NCBI RefSeq assembly: GCF_900009135.1
Contig: NZ_LT797710.1
Span: 482,913 to 546,912 of the forward strand
Direction: 5' to 3'
DNA length: 64,000 nucleotides
DNA from: Planktothrix sp. PCC 11201
Lineage (GTDB): Bacteria; Cyanobacteriota; Cyanobacteriia; Cyanobacteriales; Microcoleaceae
Shown here: in pieces, positions 1-9,878 of the stretch
Layout: each line of letters begins with the position of its first letter
Position numbering within the stretch: position 1 is the first letter of the stretch
The notes under the pieces: model-generated
Database searches by the model: none
Told to the model about the DNA's origin: nothing
Seen by the model: only the letters and a program-made list of their open reading frames with translations
Position numbers and translations under genes: made by a program

Positions 1-25
1 CTTAATTGCACTTTGCTCTGCTGTC

Positions 26-1009
26 TCAAGAGTGATGATCAATTTGGGTAATCACATCAGAATTGATCCCCATTTCGTTGGCATACGGGGCTAAGAATTC
101 GCCCTCGCTAAGTTCTGTGGGATTAATAGCGACGGCTTTTTGCAGGTCAGGGTTACTCGCCACCAGATTTTCTGCCACCCAGGCTTGATAATCCTCCGGG
201 GTATCGACAATCATTTGCGATCGCATCGCCCCATGATAACTACCACACAATTCGGCGCAGACAATCGGATAGGTTCCGAGCTTGTTGGGGGTAAACCGCA
301 GTTCTGTGATCCGACCGGGGATCGTATCTTGCTTTAACCGCAATTGGGGAATCCAGAAGGCATGGATCACATCTTGGGCGCTCATATTTAACTGCACTTC
401 TTGACCCACGGGGACATGGAGTTCCCCGGCGTTAATCCCTGTTTCTTTGTAATTAAAAATCCAGGCAAACTGTAATCCGGTAACATCCACATTCACGGCC
501 GCGGCTTTCCCTTCCTGGCTGGGAGAGGCCCCAATTCCCAAGGCAATTTGGGTGAGTTCTGGGGAGTCTTGACCGTCAATTAAGGGGGCTGCGATCGCCG
601 ATCCCTTCATGTTGCCGTGGGCGTGCATGGAATGTTGACCCGAGGCCATCGGATCAAGTCCCCCCATATTGTTATAGATTTCAAAACTATAAATACCAAT
701 TCCCAACACGATCACCGCCGGAATCGCTGTCCAGACGATTTCTAAGGGAATATTCCCGTGAATCGGGGCCGCGTCGGTGTTGTCATCAGGGCGACGCCGA
801 AACTTAATCGCCGCGACCACCAGCACTCCTTCTACCAGCAGCACTAGGCCGAAGCTAATGGTCATCATAATATCAAATAGACCATCGACTTCCGCCGCCT
901 GTTCGGTGGCAGCCACAGGTAATAAATTGTGGTTTTGACCATACCAGAGAGATACGAGAGTAATCCCGATCCCCACCAGTAGGGTCAAAATTGAACTCGG
1001 AATTTTCAC
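26..1009 (-). CDS. ctaC: Cytochrome c oxidase subunit II (aa3-type)
   Basis: This 327-residue protein is the electron-entry subunit of the terminal respiratory oxidase; its CuA centre takes electrons from cytochrome c or plastocyanin. The sequence shows an N-terminal hydrophobic segment (about 5-22), membrane helices at about 46-69 and 90-112, and a C-terminal cupredoxin domain. The CuA ligands are all present: H216, C251, E253, C255, H259 and M262 (motif CAELCGSYHGAM). A Met/His/Gly-rich stretch at about 115-134 between helix and cupredoxin domain is an unusual insertion. ctaA and ctaB are divergent to the right. The other oxidase subunits (ctaD, ctaE) would be expected just left of the window. 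Length and motifs are normal for the family. Confidence 0.96.
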   Translation of the reverse strand: MKIPSSILTLLVGIGITLVSLWYGQNHNLLPVAATEQAAEVDGLFDIMMTISFGLVLLVEGVLVVAAIKFRRRPDDNTDAAPIHGNIPLEIVWTAIPAVIVLGIGIYSFEIYNNMGGLDPMASGQHSMHAHGNMKGSAIAAPLIDGQDSPELTQIALGIGASPSQEGKAAAVNVDVTGLQFAWIFNYKETGINAGELHVPVGQEVQLNMSAQDVIHAFWIPQLRLKQDTIPGRITELRFTPNKLGTYPIVCAELCGSYHGAMRSQMIVDTPEDYQAWVAENLVASNPDLQKAVAINPTELSEGEFLAPYANEMGINSDVITQIDHHS

Positions 1010-1367
1010 GTTGATTCCTCCTTATTGACCATCCCCAACACCGATATCGGATGGGAAGATACTGCTATATACATACAGGTAATTTTAATGGCTGGTTGAG
1101 AAACCTGAACATTAGGGTTGATTGTCGATCGAAAGTCCCGCCTCTACGGTAAAACAGATCACAAAACTCACAGAATGAGATTGAGTAATATTCATAGATT
1201 TTCTTTAGAATTGGGCTGTCGGATCAACGGTCAACCCCTAACAAACCGCCCCAAATCGGAAAACTGATCTTAAGTCTGTTCATCTGCATACCACATTTTC
1301 GACTGAGATAGGTAGAATTAACCATCATGTTTCAATTAGCATTAGTCAAGTTCAATCGCTAGAACCC
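1010..1367. promoter_or_regulatory. Divergent ctaC / ctaA intergenic region
   Basis: This 358-bp gap separates two divergently transcribed genes, so it must hold both promoters. It is AT-rich. I see no clear -35/-10 pair, no open reading frame and no strong hairpin, and I do not assign individual sites. Confidence 0.4.
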
Positions 1368-2294
1368 ATGACCCATACTGTCCTTCATGATGCCAGTTTA
1401 TCAACCCCCCAGACCCAACAGAACGGCTCTAAGGCCCAGGATCGAATCCGCCGTCTGGTCTGGAAACTGAGTATTGCTACCTTACTCTTGATGGCCGTTG
1501 GCAGTGCAACCCGAGTGATGAATGCTGGATTAGCCTGTCCTGACTGGCCCTTGTGTTACGGGAAGTTAGTGCCCACCGCCCAAATGAATCTACAAGTCTT
1601 TTTAGAATGGTTTCACCGTTTGGATGCGGCCGTAATTGGACTGGGTGCGATCGCCCTGGTGGGATTATCCTGGTGGGATCGACAGCACTTACCTAAATGG
1701 TTACCTTGGGCTGCCCTATTTGCCCTGGCTTTAATTCTGTTTCAAGGGGTTTTAGGAGGGCTGACGGTGACCCAACTCCTGCGGTTTGATATTGTGACCG
1801 CCCATCTAGGAACCGCTTTACTATTTTTCTCCACTCTGCTGATTATCGGTTGTTTGCTCCTGCCCTATCAAGGCACCCGAACCGTGGGAAAGCTACCCTG
1901 GATCAGTCTTACCGCAGCAATTTTAGTCTATTTACAAAGTATTTTAGGAGCCTTAGTGGGTTCTCAATGGGCTTTACATCAATGTTTGGGAACCTCCCAA
2001 CTCTGTACGGTGATGAATAGTCATATTTTCGGAGTGGTTCCCCCCACCCTGGCCACCCTAACCCTGATTGTCGGGGTTTGGCGAACTTCTGCCTTACATC
2101 CTAAACTGAGAACTTTGGGAAATATCGCCGGAATTTGTTTAGTGGCTCAAATTGTTTTGGGGGTCGCTACCTATAAAATGCGGTTACAGGTGGAACCCCT
2201 GACTGTTGCTCATCAAGCGATGGGTGCTACACTTCTGGGAACTTTAGTTTGTTTTAGTATTCTCGCCCTCCGGGATCGTCAGTTATCAGTGTAG
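1368..2294 (+). CDS. ctaA: Heme A synthase (COX15/CtaA family)
   Basis: The 308-residue membrane protein oxidises the C8 methyl of heme O to the formyl group of heme A, the cofactor of the aa3 oxidase. It has about eight hydrophobic helices in two related four-helix halves. The heme-binding histidines sit in WFHRLDA and TAHLGTA in the first half and in LHQCLGT and VAHQAMGA in the second. ATG at 1368 follows a short non-conserved N-terminus. ctaB follows 80 bp downstream on the same strand, so the two heme-tailoring enzymes probably form one unit next to the oxidase gene ctaC. Confidence 0.95.
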   Translation: MTHTVLHDASLSTPQTQQNGSKAQDRIRRLVWKLSIATLLLMAVGSATRVMNAGLACPDWPLCYGKLVPTAQMNLQVFLEWFHRLDAAVIGLGAIALVGLSWWDRQHLPKWLPWAALFALALILFQGVLGGLTVTQLLRFDIVTAHLGTALLFFSTLLIIGCLLLPYQGTRTVGKLPWISLTAAILVYLQSILGALVGSQWALHQCLGTSQLCTVMNSHIFGVVPPTLATLTLIVGVWRTSALHPKLRTLGNIAGICLVAQIVLGVATYKMRLQVEPLTVAHQAMGATLLGTLVCFSILALRDRQLSV

Positions 2295-2321
2295 TAGAGA
2301 CGTACCATGGTACGTCTCTAC
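2294..2321. repeat. Perfect 28-bp palindrome, dispersed repeat copy 1
   Basis: GTAGAGACGTACC is followed directly by its exact reverse complement. The palindrome starts on the last base of the ctaA stop codon. Related copies lie at 34502-34526 (inside smc), 39413-39440 and 39513-39542. It is probably a small mobile or REP-like cyanobacterial repeat. Confidence 0.8.
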
Positions 2322-2374
2322 CCTCCACGAGTCATCAGTTTTTGGTTTTTAGTGAACAATTTAGGTCATAATTC

Positions 2375-3340
2375 ATGCAAGAAGTGATTCAAACCCAGGT
2401 CTCCCGACACCACGAGAATATTTTGCAAGTGCTTCAAAGTTATTATCAACTGACCAAGCCTAGAATTATTCTGTTGTTATTAATTACTACCTCCGCCGGA
2501 ATGTGGTTAGCTTCAAAAGGAGAAGTTGATCCCCTATTGTTATTAGTAACCTTAACCGGGGGGGCTTTAGCGTCGGGTTCTGCCAATACAATTAACTGTT
2601 TGTATGACCGAGATATTGATTACATTATGGAACGGACTCGTTGGCGGCCGATTCCTTCGGGTCGAGTTAAACCCCTTGATGCCCTAATTTTTGCGATCGC
2701 TCTTGCTATTACTTCTTTTAGCTTACTGACGGTTTTTGCTAACTTATTAACAGCCTGTCTCGCCCTATCAGGAATTGTTTTTTATGTCCTGATCTATACC
2801 CATTGGTTAAAACGTCATAGTGTTCAAAATATCGTGATTGGAGGTGCTGCTGGAGCGATTCCTCCTTTAGTCGGATGGGCGGCAGTTACCGGAGATTTAA
2901 GTTGGGCAGCGTGGCTATTATTTGCAATCATTTTCCTCTGGACACCGCCTCATTTTTGGGCTTTAGCCATGATGATCCGAGATGAATATCAGGAAGTTGG
3001 GGTTCCGATGTTACCTGTAATTGAAGGGGATGAAGTTACAGCCAAACAAATCTGGATTTATAGCTTAATTATGGTTCCCTCAACCCTATTGTTAGTTTAT
3101 CCTTTGCATACCAGTGGTTTTGTTTATGCCGCGATCGCTTTAATCTTAGGGGGGATTTTCCTACAGAAAGCTTGGCAATTATTACAATCTCCCTCAGAAA
3201 GAGATGTAGCGCGATCGCTGTTTAAATATTCCATTTTTTATTTAATGCTATTGTGTTTGGCAATGGTTGTAGATAGTTTACCCGTTACGAATGACATGGT
3301 GATGGCATTGAGTGAATCTTTGCCCCTGGGATTGCTATAA
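2375..3340 (+). CDS. ctaB: Protoheme IX farnesyltransferase (heme O synthase)
   Basis: The 321-residue integral membrane prenyltransferase (UbiA superfamily) adds the farnesyl tail to heme B to give heme O, the substrate of CtaA. The first Asp-rich site is visible as [15 protein letters not shown], and the second polar loop as [16 protein letters not shown]. About nine hydrophobic helices follow the soluble N-terminus (residues 1-30). The ATG start at 2375 gives the usual family length. It is the downstream partner of ctaA. HIP1 octamers occur inside the gene. Confidence 0.95.
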   Translation: MQEVIQTQVSRHHENILQVLQSYYQLTKPRIILLLLITTSAGMWLASKGEVDPLLLLVTLTGGALASGSANTINCLYDRDIDYIMERTRWRPIPSGRVKPLDALIFAIALAITSFSLLTVFANLLTACLALSGIVFYVLIYTHWLKRHSVQNIVIGGAAGAIPPLVGWAAVTGDLSWAAWLLFAIIFLWTPPHFWALAMMIRDEYQEVGVPMLPVIEGDEVTAKQIWIYSLIMVPSTLLLVYPLHTSGFVYAAIALILGGIFLQKAWQLLQSPSERDVARSLFKYSIFYLMLLCLAMVVDSLPVTNDMVMALSESLPLGLL

Positions 3341-3393
3341 ACCCCACATTTGTAGGGTGGGTAAGATCAGAAAGATAACTATAGCCATCCTAA

Positions 3394-3427
3394 ATATAGC
3401 CAGTCTAATGATTTAGGCTGGCTATAT
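3394..3427. terminator. Stem-loop downstream of ctaB
   Basis: ATATAGCCAGTCTAA (3394-3408) pairs with TTAGGCTGGCTATAT (3413-3427), 14 of 15 Watson-Crick pairs plus a G-U pair, with a 4-nt loop. There is no T-run directly after it, so it may be an mRNA-end stabiliser or a repeat rather than a classical terminator. Confidence 0.5.
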
Positions 3428-3484
3428 AGCAGTTGCCACATCTATTAGGACATTCTTGAAAGCTAAAAGCTACTTATAGTAAGT

Positions 3485-3558
3485 ATTTACCTATTGCCCA
3501 TTGCCCATTCCCTATTGCCTCTTGCTATATCAGTATTTTTGTTTAAGTCCCACTATGC
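3485..3558. repeat. Heptamer-type repeat plus 25-bp leader duplicate
   Basis: Tandem TATTGCC/CATTGCC units (about 3490-3530) belong to the short tandem repeats common in filamentous cyanobacteria. Directly after them, 3534-3558 is identical over 25 bp to 22173-22197, the start region of the small zinc-ribbon-like gene at 22194. Here the ATG (3554-3556) leads into no useful frame. Confidence 0.6.
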
Positions 3559-3621
3559 GGTCGCATCGGTTAATCTTAAGTATAGTTGTGCATATTAATT
3601 ACTCGCTTGGGGTTTGAATTT

Positions 3622-4167
3622 ATGAACTATTGGGTTTTGTATTGGATTGTGATTGCTTGTATGATGGTCGGGATTATTGGAATTGTTGTTCCTTTATTAC
3701 CTGGAACCAGTTTAATTTTAGGAGCTATTTTAGTTTGGGGAATTGCCACAAAATTCACGGGAATTGTAGCACCGATGATTGTGGTAATTTCGATTTTAAT
3801 TGTGAGTATGGTGATTGTCTATTTAGCGACAATTTTGGGATTACAACAGTTTGGGGCGAGTAAATGGGCGCAGTTTGGTGCAATTATTGGATTGGTTGTG
3901 GGATTATTTGGACTTTTACCCGCTTTACCCTTTGGAGGGCCGTTATTAGGGGTTTTAATTGGGCCGATTTTGGGGGCTTTTATTGGAGAATTTTTCTATC
4001 AACGGGAGGTTAAATTAACGGAACGAATTAAGCCGGCTTTTAAGGCTAGTATTGGTGTTTTTATCGGTTCAATTTTAGGTAATGTGATCGAATTGGTATT
4101 AGGAATTGTTGCGGTTATTATTTTTATTATTAAGACTTGGCCGTTGGTGTCCACGTTGCAGCCTTAA
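3622..4167 (+). CDS. DUF456 family membrane protein
   Basis: The protein is 181 residues and almost entirely hydrophobic, with about five membrane segments rich in Gly and Ile. The pattern VPLLPGTSLILGAILVWG near the start and the repeated GxxxGxxxGxxxG glycine-zipper stretches (GPLLGVLIGPILGAFIGEF) are typical of DUF456 proteins, whose function is unknown. A TTG at 3586 would add twelve residues, but the ATG at 3622 begins the conserved hydrophobic part. It stands alone, with repeats on both sides. I make no functional claim beyond membrane location. Confidence 0.8.
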   Translation: MNYWVLYWIVIACMMVGIIGIVVPLLPGTSLILGAILVWGIATKFTGIVAPMIVVISILIVSMVIVYLATILGLQQFGASKWAQFGAIIGLVVGLFGLLPALPFGGPLLGVLIGPILGAFIGEFFYQREVKLTERIKPAFKASIGVFIGSILGNVIELVLGIVAVIIFIIKTWPLVSTLQP

Positions 4168-4221
4168 AGAATGGGGAATGGGGAATGGACTGATAACTGA
4201 TGACTGATGACTGATAACTGA

Positions 4222-4986
4222 TTAGGGATTGACTTTGAGTGTGGCTTGAATTTCAAGTAATTCATGGGATAAAATTAAGTTTTGAATTTTGATATCAGAA
4301 CCCAAATCAATGATATAATTATCTAGGTGTAGTTCGGTATTAATGTCATAAATTTGGACTTGGGGCTGAACCAACATCAGTTCACGGAAATTAGCAATTT
4401 CTAATCCGGTTTTTAATTGAAAAGATAATAGTTCGCCTGAGTCAAAAAGCAGTTGGGAGTTTAAAATTAGATGATCGGTTTCTAGGGTGATTTGGGGGTC
4501 TTGAATCCGTTGAACCGATTGAACCCAAGAATCATTTTCCTTCCGTTGGGAATCATAGGAAGATGGGGATGGGGTCTGGGTAAGAGCGATCAACAGGGAC
4601 AAAACAAACTCGTTTAATGCCTGGACTAACATCGGAGCCTGTAAAGATTGATTTAGATCCGATTGATTCAAGTGTAGATTTCCTGTCACAAAAAAAGCGT
4701 CTAACAGGTGCAAAGGTTGACCTTTTAAAATTTGACCCAGATTAAACCGAATATTTGACCCTTGTAATTGGACTTGAGTCAGATGTAAACCCTGATAGAT
4801 GGCATTCTCCGCTGCGACAGACACCCCTGGAATATCCCCGGAGAGTAAAGCACGATTACTTCCTTCGATATTGAGGTGCAGGTGATCAATTTTGTCAACT
4901 TGCGATCGCAACCAAAGCCCAACTGCCGTTGATAATAGACTTCCAATTAAGGGTTTACCCCCGGTCTGAATAAATGCCATAGCCAC
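4222..4986 (-). CDS. DUF2993 (LmeA-like) lipid-binding-fold protein
   Basis: The 254-residue protein resembles cyanobacterial DUF2993 proteins, relatives of mycobacterial LmeA. It has a short hydrophobic N-terminus (about 9-26) and then alternating beta-type sequence with the phrases LLSGDIPGVSVAAENAIYQG and LHLTQVQLQGSNIRFNLGQ, which are characteristic of the family. Lipid or envelope-lipoprotein binding is known only for some relatives. It is convergent with the DUF456 gene and divergent from the pseudouridine synthase. A run of CTGATAACTGATGA repeats lies just beyond its 3' end. Confidence 0.75.
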   Translation of the reverse strand: MAMAFIQTGGKPLIGSLLSTAVGLWLRSQVDKIDHLHLNIEGSNRALLSGDIPGVSVAAENAIYQGLHLTQVQLQGSNIRFNLGQILKGQPLHLLDAFFVTGNLHLNQSDLNQSLQAPMLVQALNEFVLSLLIALTQTPSPSSYDSQRKENDSWVQSVQRIQDPQITLETDHLILNSQLLFDSGELLSFQLKTGLEIANFRELMLVQPQVQIYDINTELHLDNYIIDLGSDIKIQNLILSHELLEIQATLKVNP

Positions 4987-5081
4987 TCCAGAATCACTTC
5001 CACATTATTTCACACCGAACTCAGATTGATAGTAGGATTAATTGCGGATTGTTGTAATATTTGTACATAGTCTCCCGACTT

Positions 5082-5939
5082 ATGACAAAACCCGACCGTG
5101 GTTTTAACCCATCCACCCGTAGTCAACGACAGTCACCGATCAGCATGGACGAAAGGCTACAAAAAATTATGGCTCAATGGGGCATTGCCTCCCGGCGTCG
5201 CGCTGAAGAAATGATTCAAGCGGGACGGGTACGGGTGAATGGCAATTTAGCCCAGTTGGGACAAAAAGCCGATCCGAATTGCGATCAAATTGAGGTTGAT
5301 GGGAAGCCAATTAAACCTTCCTACCGACCTGCGCCAGTCTACTTATTACTCAATAAACCGATAGGAGTTGTATCGACTTGTTTAGACCCCAACGGACGAC
5401 CTGTCGTTTTGGATCTACTTCCGCGCCAAATGCGTGTGGGTCAAGGGATTCATCCGGTGGGACGATTGGATGTGGATTCTACAGGGGCATTATTACTTAC
5501 CAACGATGGAGAATTAACCTTTCGTTTAACTCATCCTCGTCATTTCATTCCTAAAACTTATCAAGTCTGGGTTGCTGGAAATCCATCGGATTCAATATTA
5601 CAGGCTTGGCGTCAGGGTGTCCTATTAGCAGGGAGAAAAACACTACCTGCTCAAGTTCGGTGTATCCAACAAAATCCAGATCACCAGACCTTGTTAGAAG
5701 TGATTTTATATGAGGGGAGAAATCGGCAAATTCGCCGAGTTGCCGAACAGTTGGGTTATCCAGTGATTAAATTACACCGAACTGCCATTGGCTCAATTCA
5801 ACTCCAACCTCCTGGACAGTCCCTATTGCTAGAAGGTGAGTATCGTTCTCTGAGTGCCTGGGAAATTGAGTTTTTACGAAATCCCATTTCATCCCCATTG
5901 GTTAGTGTGCCCGTTCACCCTGTAGATATCAAGGAGTAA
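5082..5939 (+). CDS. RsuA/RluB-family rRNA pseudouridine synthase
   Basis: The enzyme isomerises uridine to pseudouridine in ribosomal RNA. An S4 RNA-binding domain ([26 protein letters not shown]) is followed by the catalytic domain. That domain has the [17 protein letters not shown] motif holding the catalytic Asp, and the C-terminal [10 protein letters not shown] motif. The ATG at 5082 was chosen over a TTG at 5061; an ATG at 5145, directly before the S4 domain, is also possible because the first 20 residues are low-complexity. The next gene follows immediately. The sequence does not tell the exact target (16S or 23S). Confidence 0.93.
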   Translation: MTKPDRGFNPSTRSQRQSPISMDERLQKIMAQWGIASRRRAEEMIQAGRVRVNGNLAQLGQKADPNCDQIEVDGKPIKPSYRPAPVYLLLNKPIGVVSTCLDPNGRPVVLDLLPRQMRVGQGIHPVGRLDVDSTGALLLTNDGELTFRLTHPRHFIPKTYQVWVAGNPSDSILQAWRQGVLLAGRKTLPAQVRCIQQNPDHQTLLEVILYEGRNRQIRRVAEQLGYPVIKLHRTAIGSIQLQPPGQSLLLEGEYRSLSAWEIEFLRNPISSPLVSVPVHPVDIKE

Positions 5940-5945
5940 ATGATT

Positions 5946-6863
5946 ATGAAAACTGATTTATTTGTCTTACCGTTTAAAATGGCTAAAAATCCTAGCCCAA
6001 CCCTTAATTCTTATGATGCTGAACTGATTCAGCGATTAGTAGAAATTGGAGAACAACTCAGGGAAACTCGTCTGGGTCATTCCCTCTCTTTGGATATGGT
6101 AGCGGCTTACACTCGAATCCGTTCCCATTTATTACAATCTTTGGAAGAAGCTAGGACAGAACAACTACCAGAACCCGTTTATACCCAAGGGTTAATCCGT
6201 ACCTATGCCGATGCTTTGGGTTTAAATGGAGTAGAACTAGCTAACTTTTTCCTCCCCGAACCTCAACAAGTGGGGATGAAATCAAAACTTAATTTGTTGA
6301 CCCTTCCCCAATTAAGACCTACCCATCTTTACTTAACTTATATTCTATTAATTATTTGTGCGATTAATGGGGTTTCTTATCTGAATAAAACAGCTAATTT
6401 TGCGGGTGTATCGGGTGAACCCATTGCCACACCCAACCCACCAGAAACTAATCCCCAACTCCGTCAGGCCGTCGTTCCACCGAAAACTCAACCCCCGAGT
6501 CAATTAGTTTCTGCTACTCCAGCGACGACTCCAAAAGCAACAACAACCCAGGTCACAACAACGGAAAAAGTGCCAGAAACCAAGCCCCCTAACCAGTCAA
6601 CAACGAATAAAGCTGTAGAGGTAGGCATTGTGGTTAAAGATACCTCCTGGGTTTTGATTGAGGTCGATGGGAAAACGGAATTTGAAGGGACGTTACAAGG
6701 AGGAACAGAACGTCGATGGAAAGCGAAAGATAATGTAGTTGTCGTCGCGGGAAATGCTGGAGGGGTTCTAGTAACTGTTAATAACGGAGAGGCCAAACGT
6801 CTTGGTGAACCCGGTCGGGTGGAAGAAGTAGTCTTCAAAGCCGAAGATTTATCTAAACTATAG
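5946..6863 (+). CDS. RodZ-like helix-turn-helix membrane protein
   Basis: The protein has about 305 residues. Near the N-terminus is an Xre/RodZ-type HTH region (IGEQLRETRLGHSLSLDMVA through LEEARTEQLPEPVYTQGLIR and YADALGLNG). One membrane segment follows (LYLTYILLIICAINGVSYL), then a Pro/Thr-rich linker and a C-terminal beta domain of DUF4115 type. This is the RodZ architecture, which links MreB-type cytoskeleton to the membrane. AAGGAG at 5931-5936 is 9 nt from the ATG at 5946, so that start is preferred to the ATG at 5940, which abuts the previous stop codon. It is tightly coupled to the pseudouridine synthase gene. Confidence 0.8.
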   Translation: MKTDLFVLPFKMAKNPSPTLNSYDAELIQRLVEIGEQLRETRLGHSLSLDMVAAYTRIRSHLLQSLEEARTEQLPEPVYTQGLIRTYADALGLNGVELANFFLPEPQQVGMKSKLNLLTLPQLRPTHLYLTYILLIICAINGVSYLNKTANFAGVSGEPIATPNPPETNPQLRQAVVPPKTQPPSQLVSATPATTPKATTTQVTTTEKVPETKPPNQSTTNKAVEVGIVVKDTSWVLIEVDGKTEFEGTLQGGTERRWKAKDNVVVVAGNAGGVLVTVNNGEAKRLGEPGRVEEVVFKAEDLSKL

Positions 6864-6893
6864 CAATCCTTGTAGGATTTGTGATCTAAACCT

Positions 6894-6950
6894 GTAGGGG
6901 TTTGGTCTCCAAACCCTCTTTGCGCCTGGGTTTGGAGACCAAACCCCTAC
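6894..6950. terminator. Perfect 23-bp stem between convergent genes
   Basis: Positions 6894-6916 pair without mismatch with 6928-6950 (GTAGGGGTTTGG... and its complement), with an 11-nt loop. It lies between the convergent RodZ-like gene and malQ, so it could end both transcripts. The sequence is of the palindromic kind that recurs in cyanobacterial genomes, so it may also be a mobile repeat. Confidence 0.6.
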
Positions 6951-6989
6951 GAATAAACTTGCTTCTTTCACTGATAACTGATAACTGAT

Positions 6990-8486
6990 TTAACGGCCGT
7001 AGGTTTCAGTCAGGAATTTGAGGCGTTCTCCGATTTCTTCGGTTAATACTCCTGGTTGAAAACGCCAAGCCCAGTTTCCCTCGGCTTCCCCTGGCATATT
7101 CATTTTAGCTTCACTCCCTAAACCCAAAATATCCTGGAGGGGGAAAATCGCTTGATTCGCCACACAGGACATCGCTAACCGAATTAAATCCCAATGAATT
7201 CCATAACCGGAGGTACAGCCTAAATAACGGGTGACTCGGGCTTGTTCTTGTAAGCTCCGACGGTTAAACCAACCCACCGTTGTATCGTTATCATGGGTTC
7301 CGGTATAAACTACCCAATTAGCTGAACCGTAATTATAGGGTAAATAGGGATTGCCTGAACCGGAATCAAAGGCAAAATGTAGGATTTTCATGCCGGGTAA
7401 ACCATATTTATCCCGCAATTCTTCCACTTCTTGGGTGATAACTCCCAAATCTTCGGCGATAATCGGTAATTCGCCTAATTTCTCATTTAATAAGCTAAAA
7501 AAGGCATTTCCCGGTGCGTCTACCCATTGACCATTCATCGCGGTTGTTTCCCCTTGAGGAACAGCCCAAAAGGATTCTAAACCCCGAAAATGATCAATTC
7601 TAACTAAATCTAAATAGCTTAATAAAGATTCAATTCGTTGTAGCCACCAATAGAATCCGTCCTGTTGTAAACGTTCCCAATTATAAACCGGATTTCCCCA
7701 CAATTGACCTGTGGCACTAAAATAATCTGGTGGAACTCCAGCCATTAATGCTGCTTCTCCGGTTTCTTCATCTAAACAAAATATTTCAGGATGTGACCAA
7801 ACATCGGCACTATCATGGGCAACATAAATCGCTAAATCTCCAAAAATTTGGATGCCTTGTTCATTGGCATACTGTTTGAGTTTTGACCATTGTTTAAAAA
7901 ATTGAAATTGGAGGAATTTATGATAATAAATGGGTTTAGCTAACTTTTCTCCCCATTTATGTAAATATTCCTGTTTTCGCAGGGCAATTCCTGCTTCCCA
8001 TTGATTCCAACTTTCTCCGTTGAATGCCTCTTTCAGTGACATGAAAATGGCGTAATCATCTAACCAATAGTTACTGCGAGAACAAAATTGATTAAATTCT
8101 TCTTCCTGTTCCTTTGTGGCATTGGCTTTAAAGGTAACACAAGCTTGATGAAACAGTTTTTCTTTAAAGGCTTTAACCGCGTCAAAATTAACAATATGTT
8201 TGGGGAAATCCGGCGGATTTGCTAAGTCTTCATCGGTTAATAATTCATCCTCTTTTAAGAGTTCTAAACTAATTAATAAGGGATTTCCCGCAAAAGCAGA
8301 ATAGGATAAATAAGGAGAATTACCAAATCCAGTCGGGCCAAGGGGTAAGACTTGCCAAAGTTTTTGGGCACTTTGTTTTAAAAAGTTAACGAATTGATAG
8401 GCGACCGGGCCAATATCTCCAACGCCAAAGGGACTTGGTAAGGATGTGGGATGTAGTAGGATACCGCTAGAACGGGGAAATGACAT
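6990..8486 (-). CDS. malQ: 4-alpha-glucanotransferase (amylomaltase)
   Basis: The 498-residue GH77 enzyme moves alpha-1,4-glucan segments between maltodextrins during glycogen turnover. Visible signatures are the N-terminal RSSGILLHPTSLPSPFGVGD, the nucleophile region LVRIDHFRGLESFWAVP, the acid/base region PIIAEDLGVIT and the transition-state Asp in TGTHDNDTT. Length and order are those of standard bacterial MalQ. It is a single gene here; its pathway partner glgA lies far to the right at 59371. Confidence 0.96.
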   Translation of the reverse strand: MSFPRSSGILLHPTSLPSPFGVGDIGPVAYQFVNFLKQSAQKLWQVLPLGPTGFGNSPYLSYSAFAGNPLLISLELLKEDELLTDEDLANPPDFPKHIVNFDAVKAFKEKLFHQACVTFKANATKEQEEEFNQFCSRSNYWLDDYAIFMSLKEAFNGESWNQWEAGIALRKQEYLHKWGEKLAKPIYYHKFLQFQFFKQWSKLKQYANEQGIQIFGDLAIYVAHDSADVWSHPEIFCLDEETGEAALMAGVPPDYFSATGQLWGNPVYNWERLQQDGFYWWLQRIESLLSYLDLVRIDHFRGLESFWAVPQGETTAMNGQWVDAPGNAFFSLLNEKLGELPIIAEDLGVITQEVEELRDKYGLPGMKILHFAFDSGSGNPYLPYNYGSANWVVYTGTHDNDTTVGWFNRRSLQEQARVTRYLGCTSGYGIHWDLIRLAMSCVANQAIFPLQDILGLGSEAKMNMPGEAEGNWAWRFQPGVLTEEIGERLKFLTETYGR

Positions 8487-8657
8487 AGGGATTAACGATA
8501 AGGGTTATACAAATTTGCCAGGGATCAAGTCAAGTTGCCATTGAATATTAAATCAATGTTTAAGATCCATCTTCTGATCTTACAATAACCGTATTCAAAG
8601 CCCACGTCTTTTAAGCGTGGGATGTAGAATACCCGCCTTTAGGCGGAGTGAAGGTTA

Positions 8658-9878
8658 ATGAGAGTCATGACTAAGATAACTCGGACTATCAAATTAAAAT
8701 TCGTGGATCTCAACCGTTGTAAAGCTCAAATGTTTGAGCAAATGACGGTAGAAAACACACGGATTGCTAATAAGTTGTTGTCATTGCCAATCAAAGAACG
8801 GCGTAAAATGACAACAGCTAAAATCATGTCCGAGTTAAAATCTGCCCTGGTTAACCAAGTAATCCGACATACCACATCCCCTACGGGTCGTAAAACTAAA
8901 CAATATAAAGTTCTTCCGGTAGAAGTTAACAACCAAAACTGGAAGTTAACCCAGAAAGGAAATACTTATTCAATTAGCTTCCCCACTCTCAAGGGTGAAA
9001 AAAGAATCCCCATTGAAGTTGCATCCGCTCACTGGCAAACCATTTTAGATGGATTATTAGAGGAAACAATTCAAGGAGGATCTTTTAAGTTAATTAAACA
9101 TAGAAATAAGTGGTATGTCTATCTGTCAATCACTGAGGATGTTCCAGAAGTTAAGACAGAGAAAAGATTGGGATGTGACCGAGGGCAAAATAACTTAGCG
9201 GTAGTTGCACCTAAACAGGGTTTTGGCAAGTTCTTTAAAGGTCACAGTGTCAAGCATCGGAGACGTTATTTTCAACAAAGAAGACAACAACTTCAAGAAG
9301 CTAAAAAGTTTCGAGCTTTAAAGAAATGGAACAAAAAAGAGCGACGATGGATGGATGCAATTAACCATACTATTAGTCGCCGAATTGTTCGTTTTGCTGA
9401 ATTTCATAACGCTGATGTTGTGATTGAGGATTTGGAAGGTTGTCGTAAAACCATGAAGCAGAGCAAAAAATCTCGTTCTGATTCTGGTCAATCTCGACAT
9501 AATTGGTCTTATTATTCTTTGGAGCAAAAACTTAATTATAAGTTAGCTCTGAAAGGATTGAAATTAATTAAAAGACCTGCACCATACACATCTAAATCTT
9601 GTTCAACCTGTGGTGTTATTGGTAAAAGAAATCGACACGATTTTAATTGCCCTAATGGTCACTACCATAATTCTGATTTGAATGCAGCACGAAATCTATC
9701 TCAATGGGATAGTTTTTCATGTGATTTAAACCTACAGAGAGATGCTTCTGTAATGGATTCATCCGGTTTAAATTATGGGGTGTTTGGCACACCCCTGAAC
9801 TCGGTGAATACAGTCAAACAAGAGTACATTCAACTGTCTCTATTTGACTGGGCTAGATGCGAGAATCCCACCCCTTAG
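8658..9878 (+). CDS. tnpB: TnpB, RNA-guided nuclease of an IS200/IS605-type element
   Basis: The 406-residue protein belongs to the TnpB family, RNA-guided nucleases ancestral to Cas12 that favour retention of their transposon. The RuvC residues are present: D174 (GCDRGQNN), E257 (VVIEDLEG) and D340 (NSDLNAARN). The C-terminal zinc finger has a normal first pair (C315, C318), but the second pair reads C331-PNG-H335 instead of CxxC. A tail of about 60 residues after the RuvC motif is longer than usual and ends in ENPTP inside the right-end hairpin. Its guide RNA would be made from the 3' part of the gene and the right end. It appears intact. Confidence 0.9.
   Translation: MRVMTKITRTIKLKFVDLNRCKAQMFEQMTVENTRIANKLLSLPIKERRKMTTAKIMSELKSALVNQVIRHTTSPTGRKTKQYKVLPVEVNNQNWKLTQKGNTYSISFPTLKGEKRIPIEVASAHWQTILDGLLEETIQGGSFKLIKHRNKWYVYLSITEDVPEVKTEKRLGCDRGQNNLAVVAPKQGFGKFFKGHSVKHRRRYFQQRRQQLQEAKKFRALKKWNKKERRWMDAINHTISRRIVRFAEFHNADVVIEDLEGCRKTMKQSKKSRSDSGQSRHNWSYYSLEQKLNYKLALKGLKLIKRPAPYTSKSCSTCGVIGKRNRHDFNCPNGHYHNSDLNAARNLSQWDSFSCDLNLQRDASVMDSSGLNYGVFGTPLNSVNTVKQEYIQLSLFDWARCENPTP

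Noticed and set aside
1010-1367. Possible tRNA or small RNA in longer gaps
   Set aside because: I looked for T-arm and anticodon patterns in the gaps of the window and found no convincing cloverleaf.
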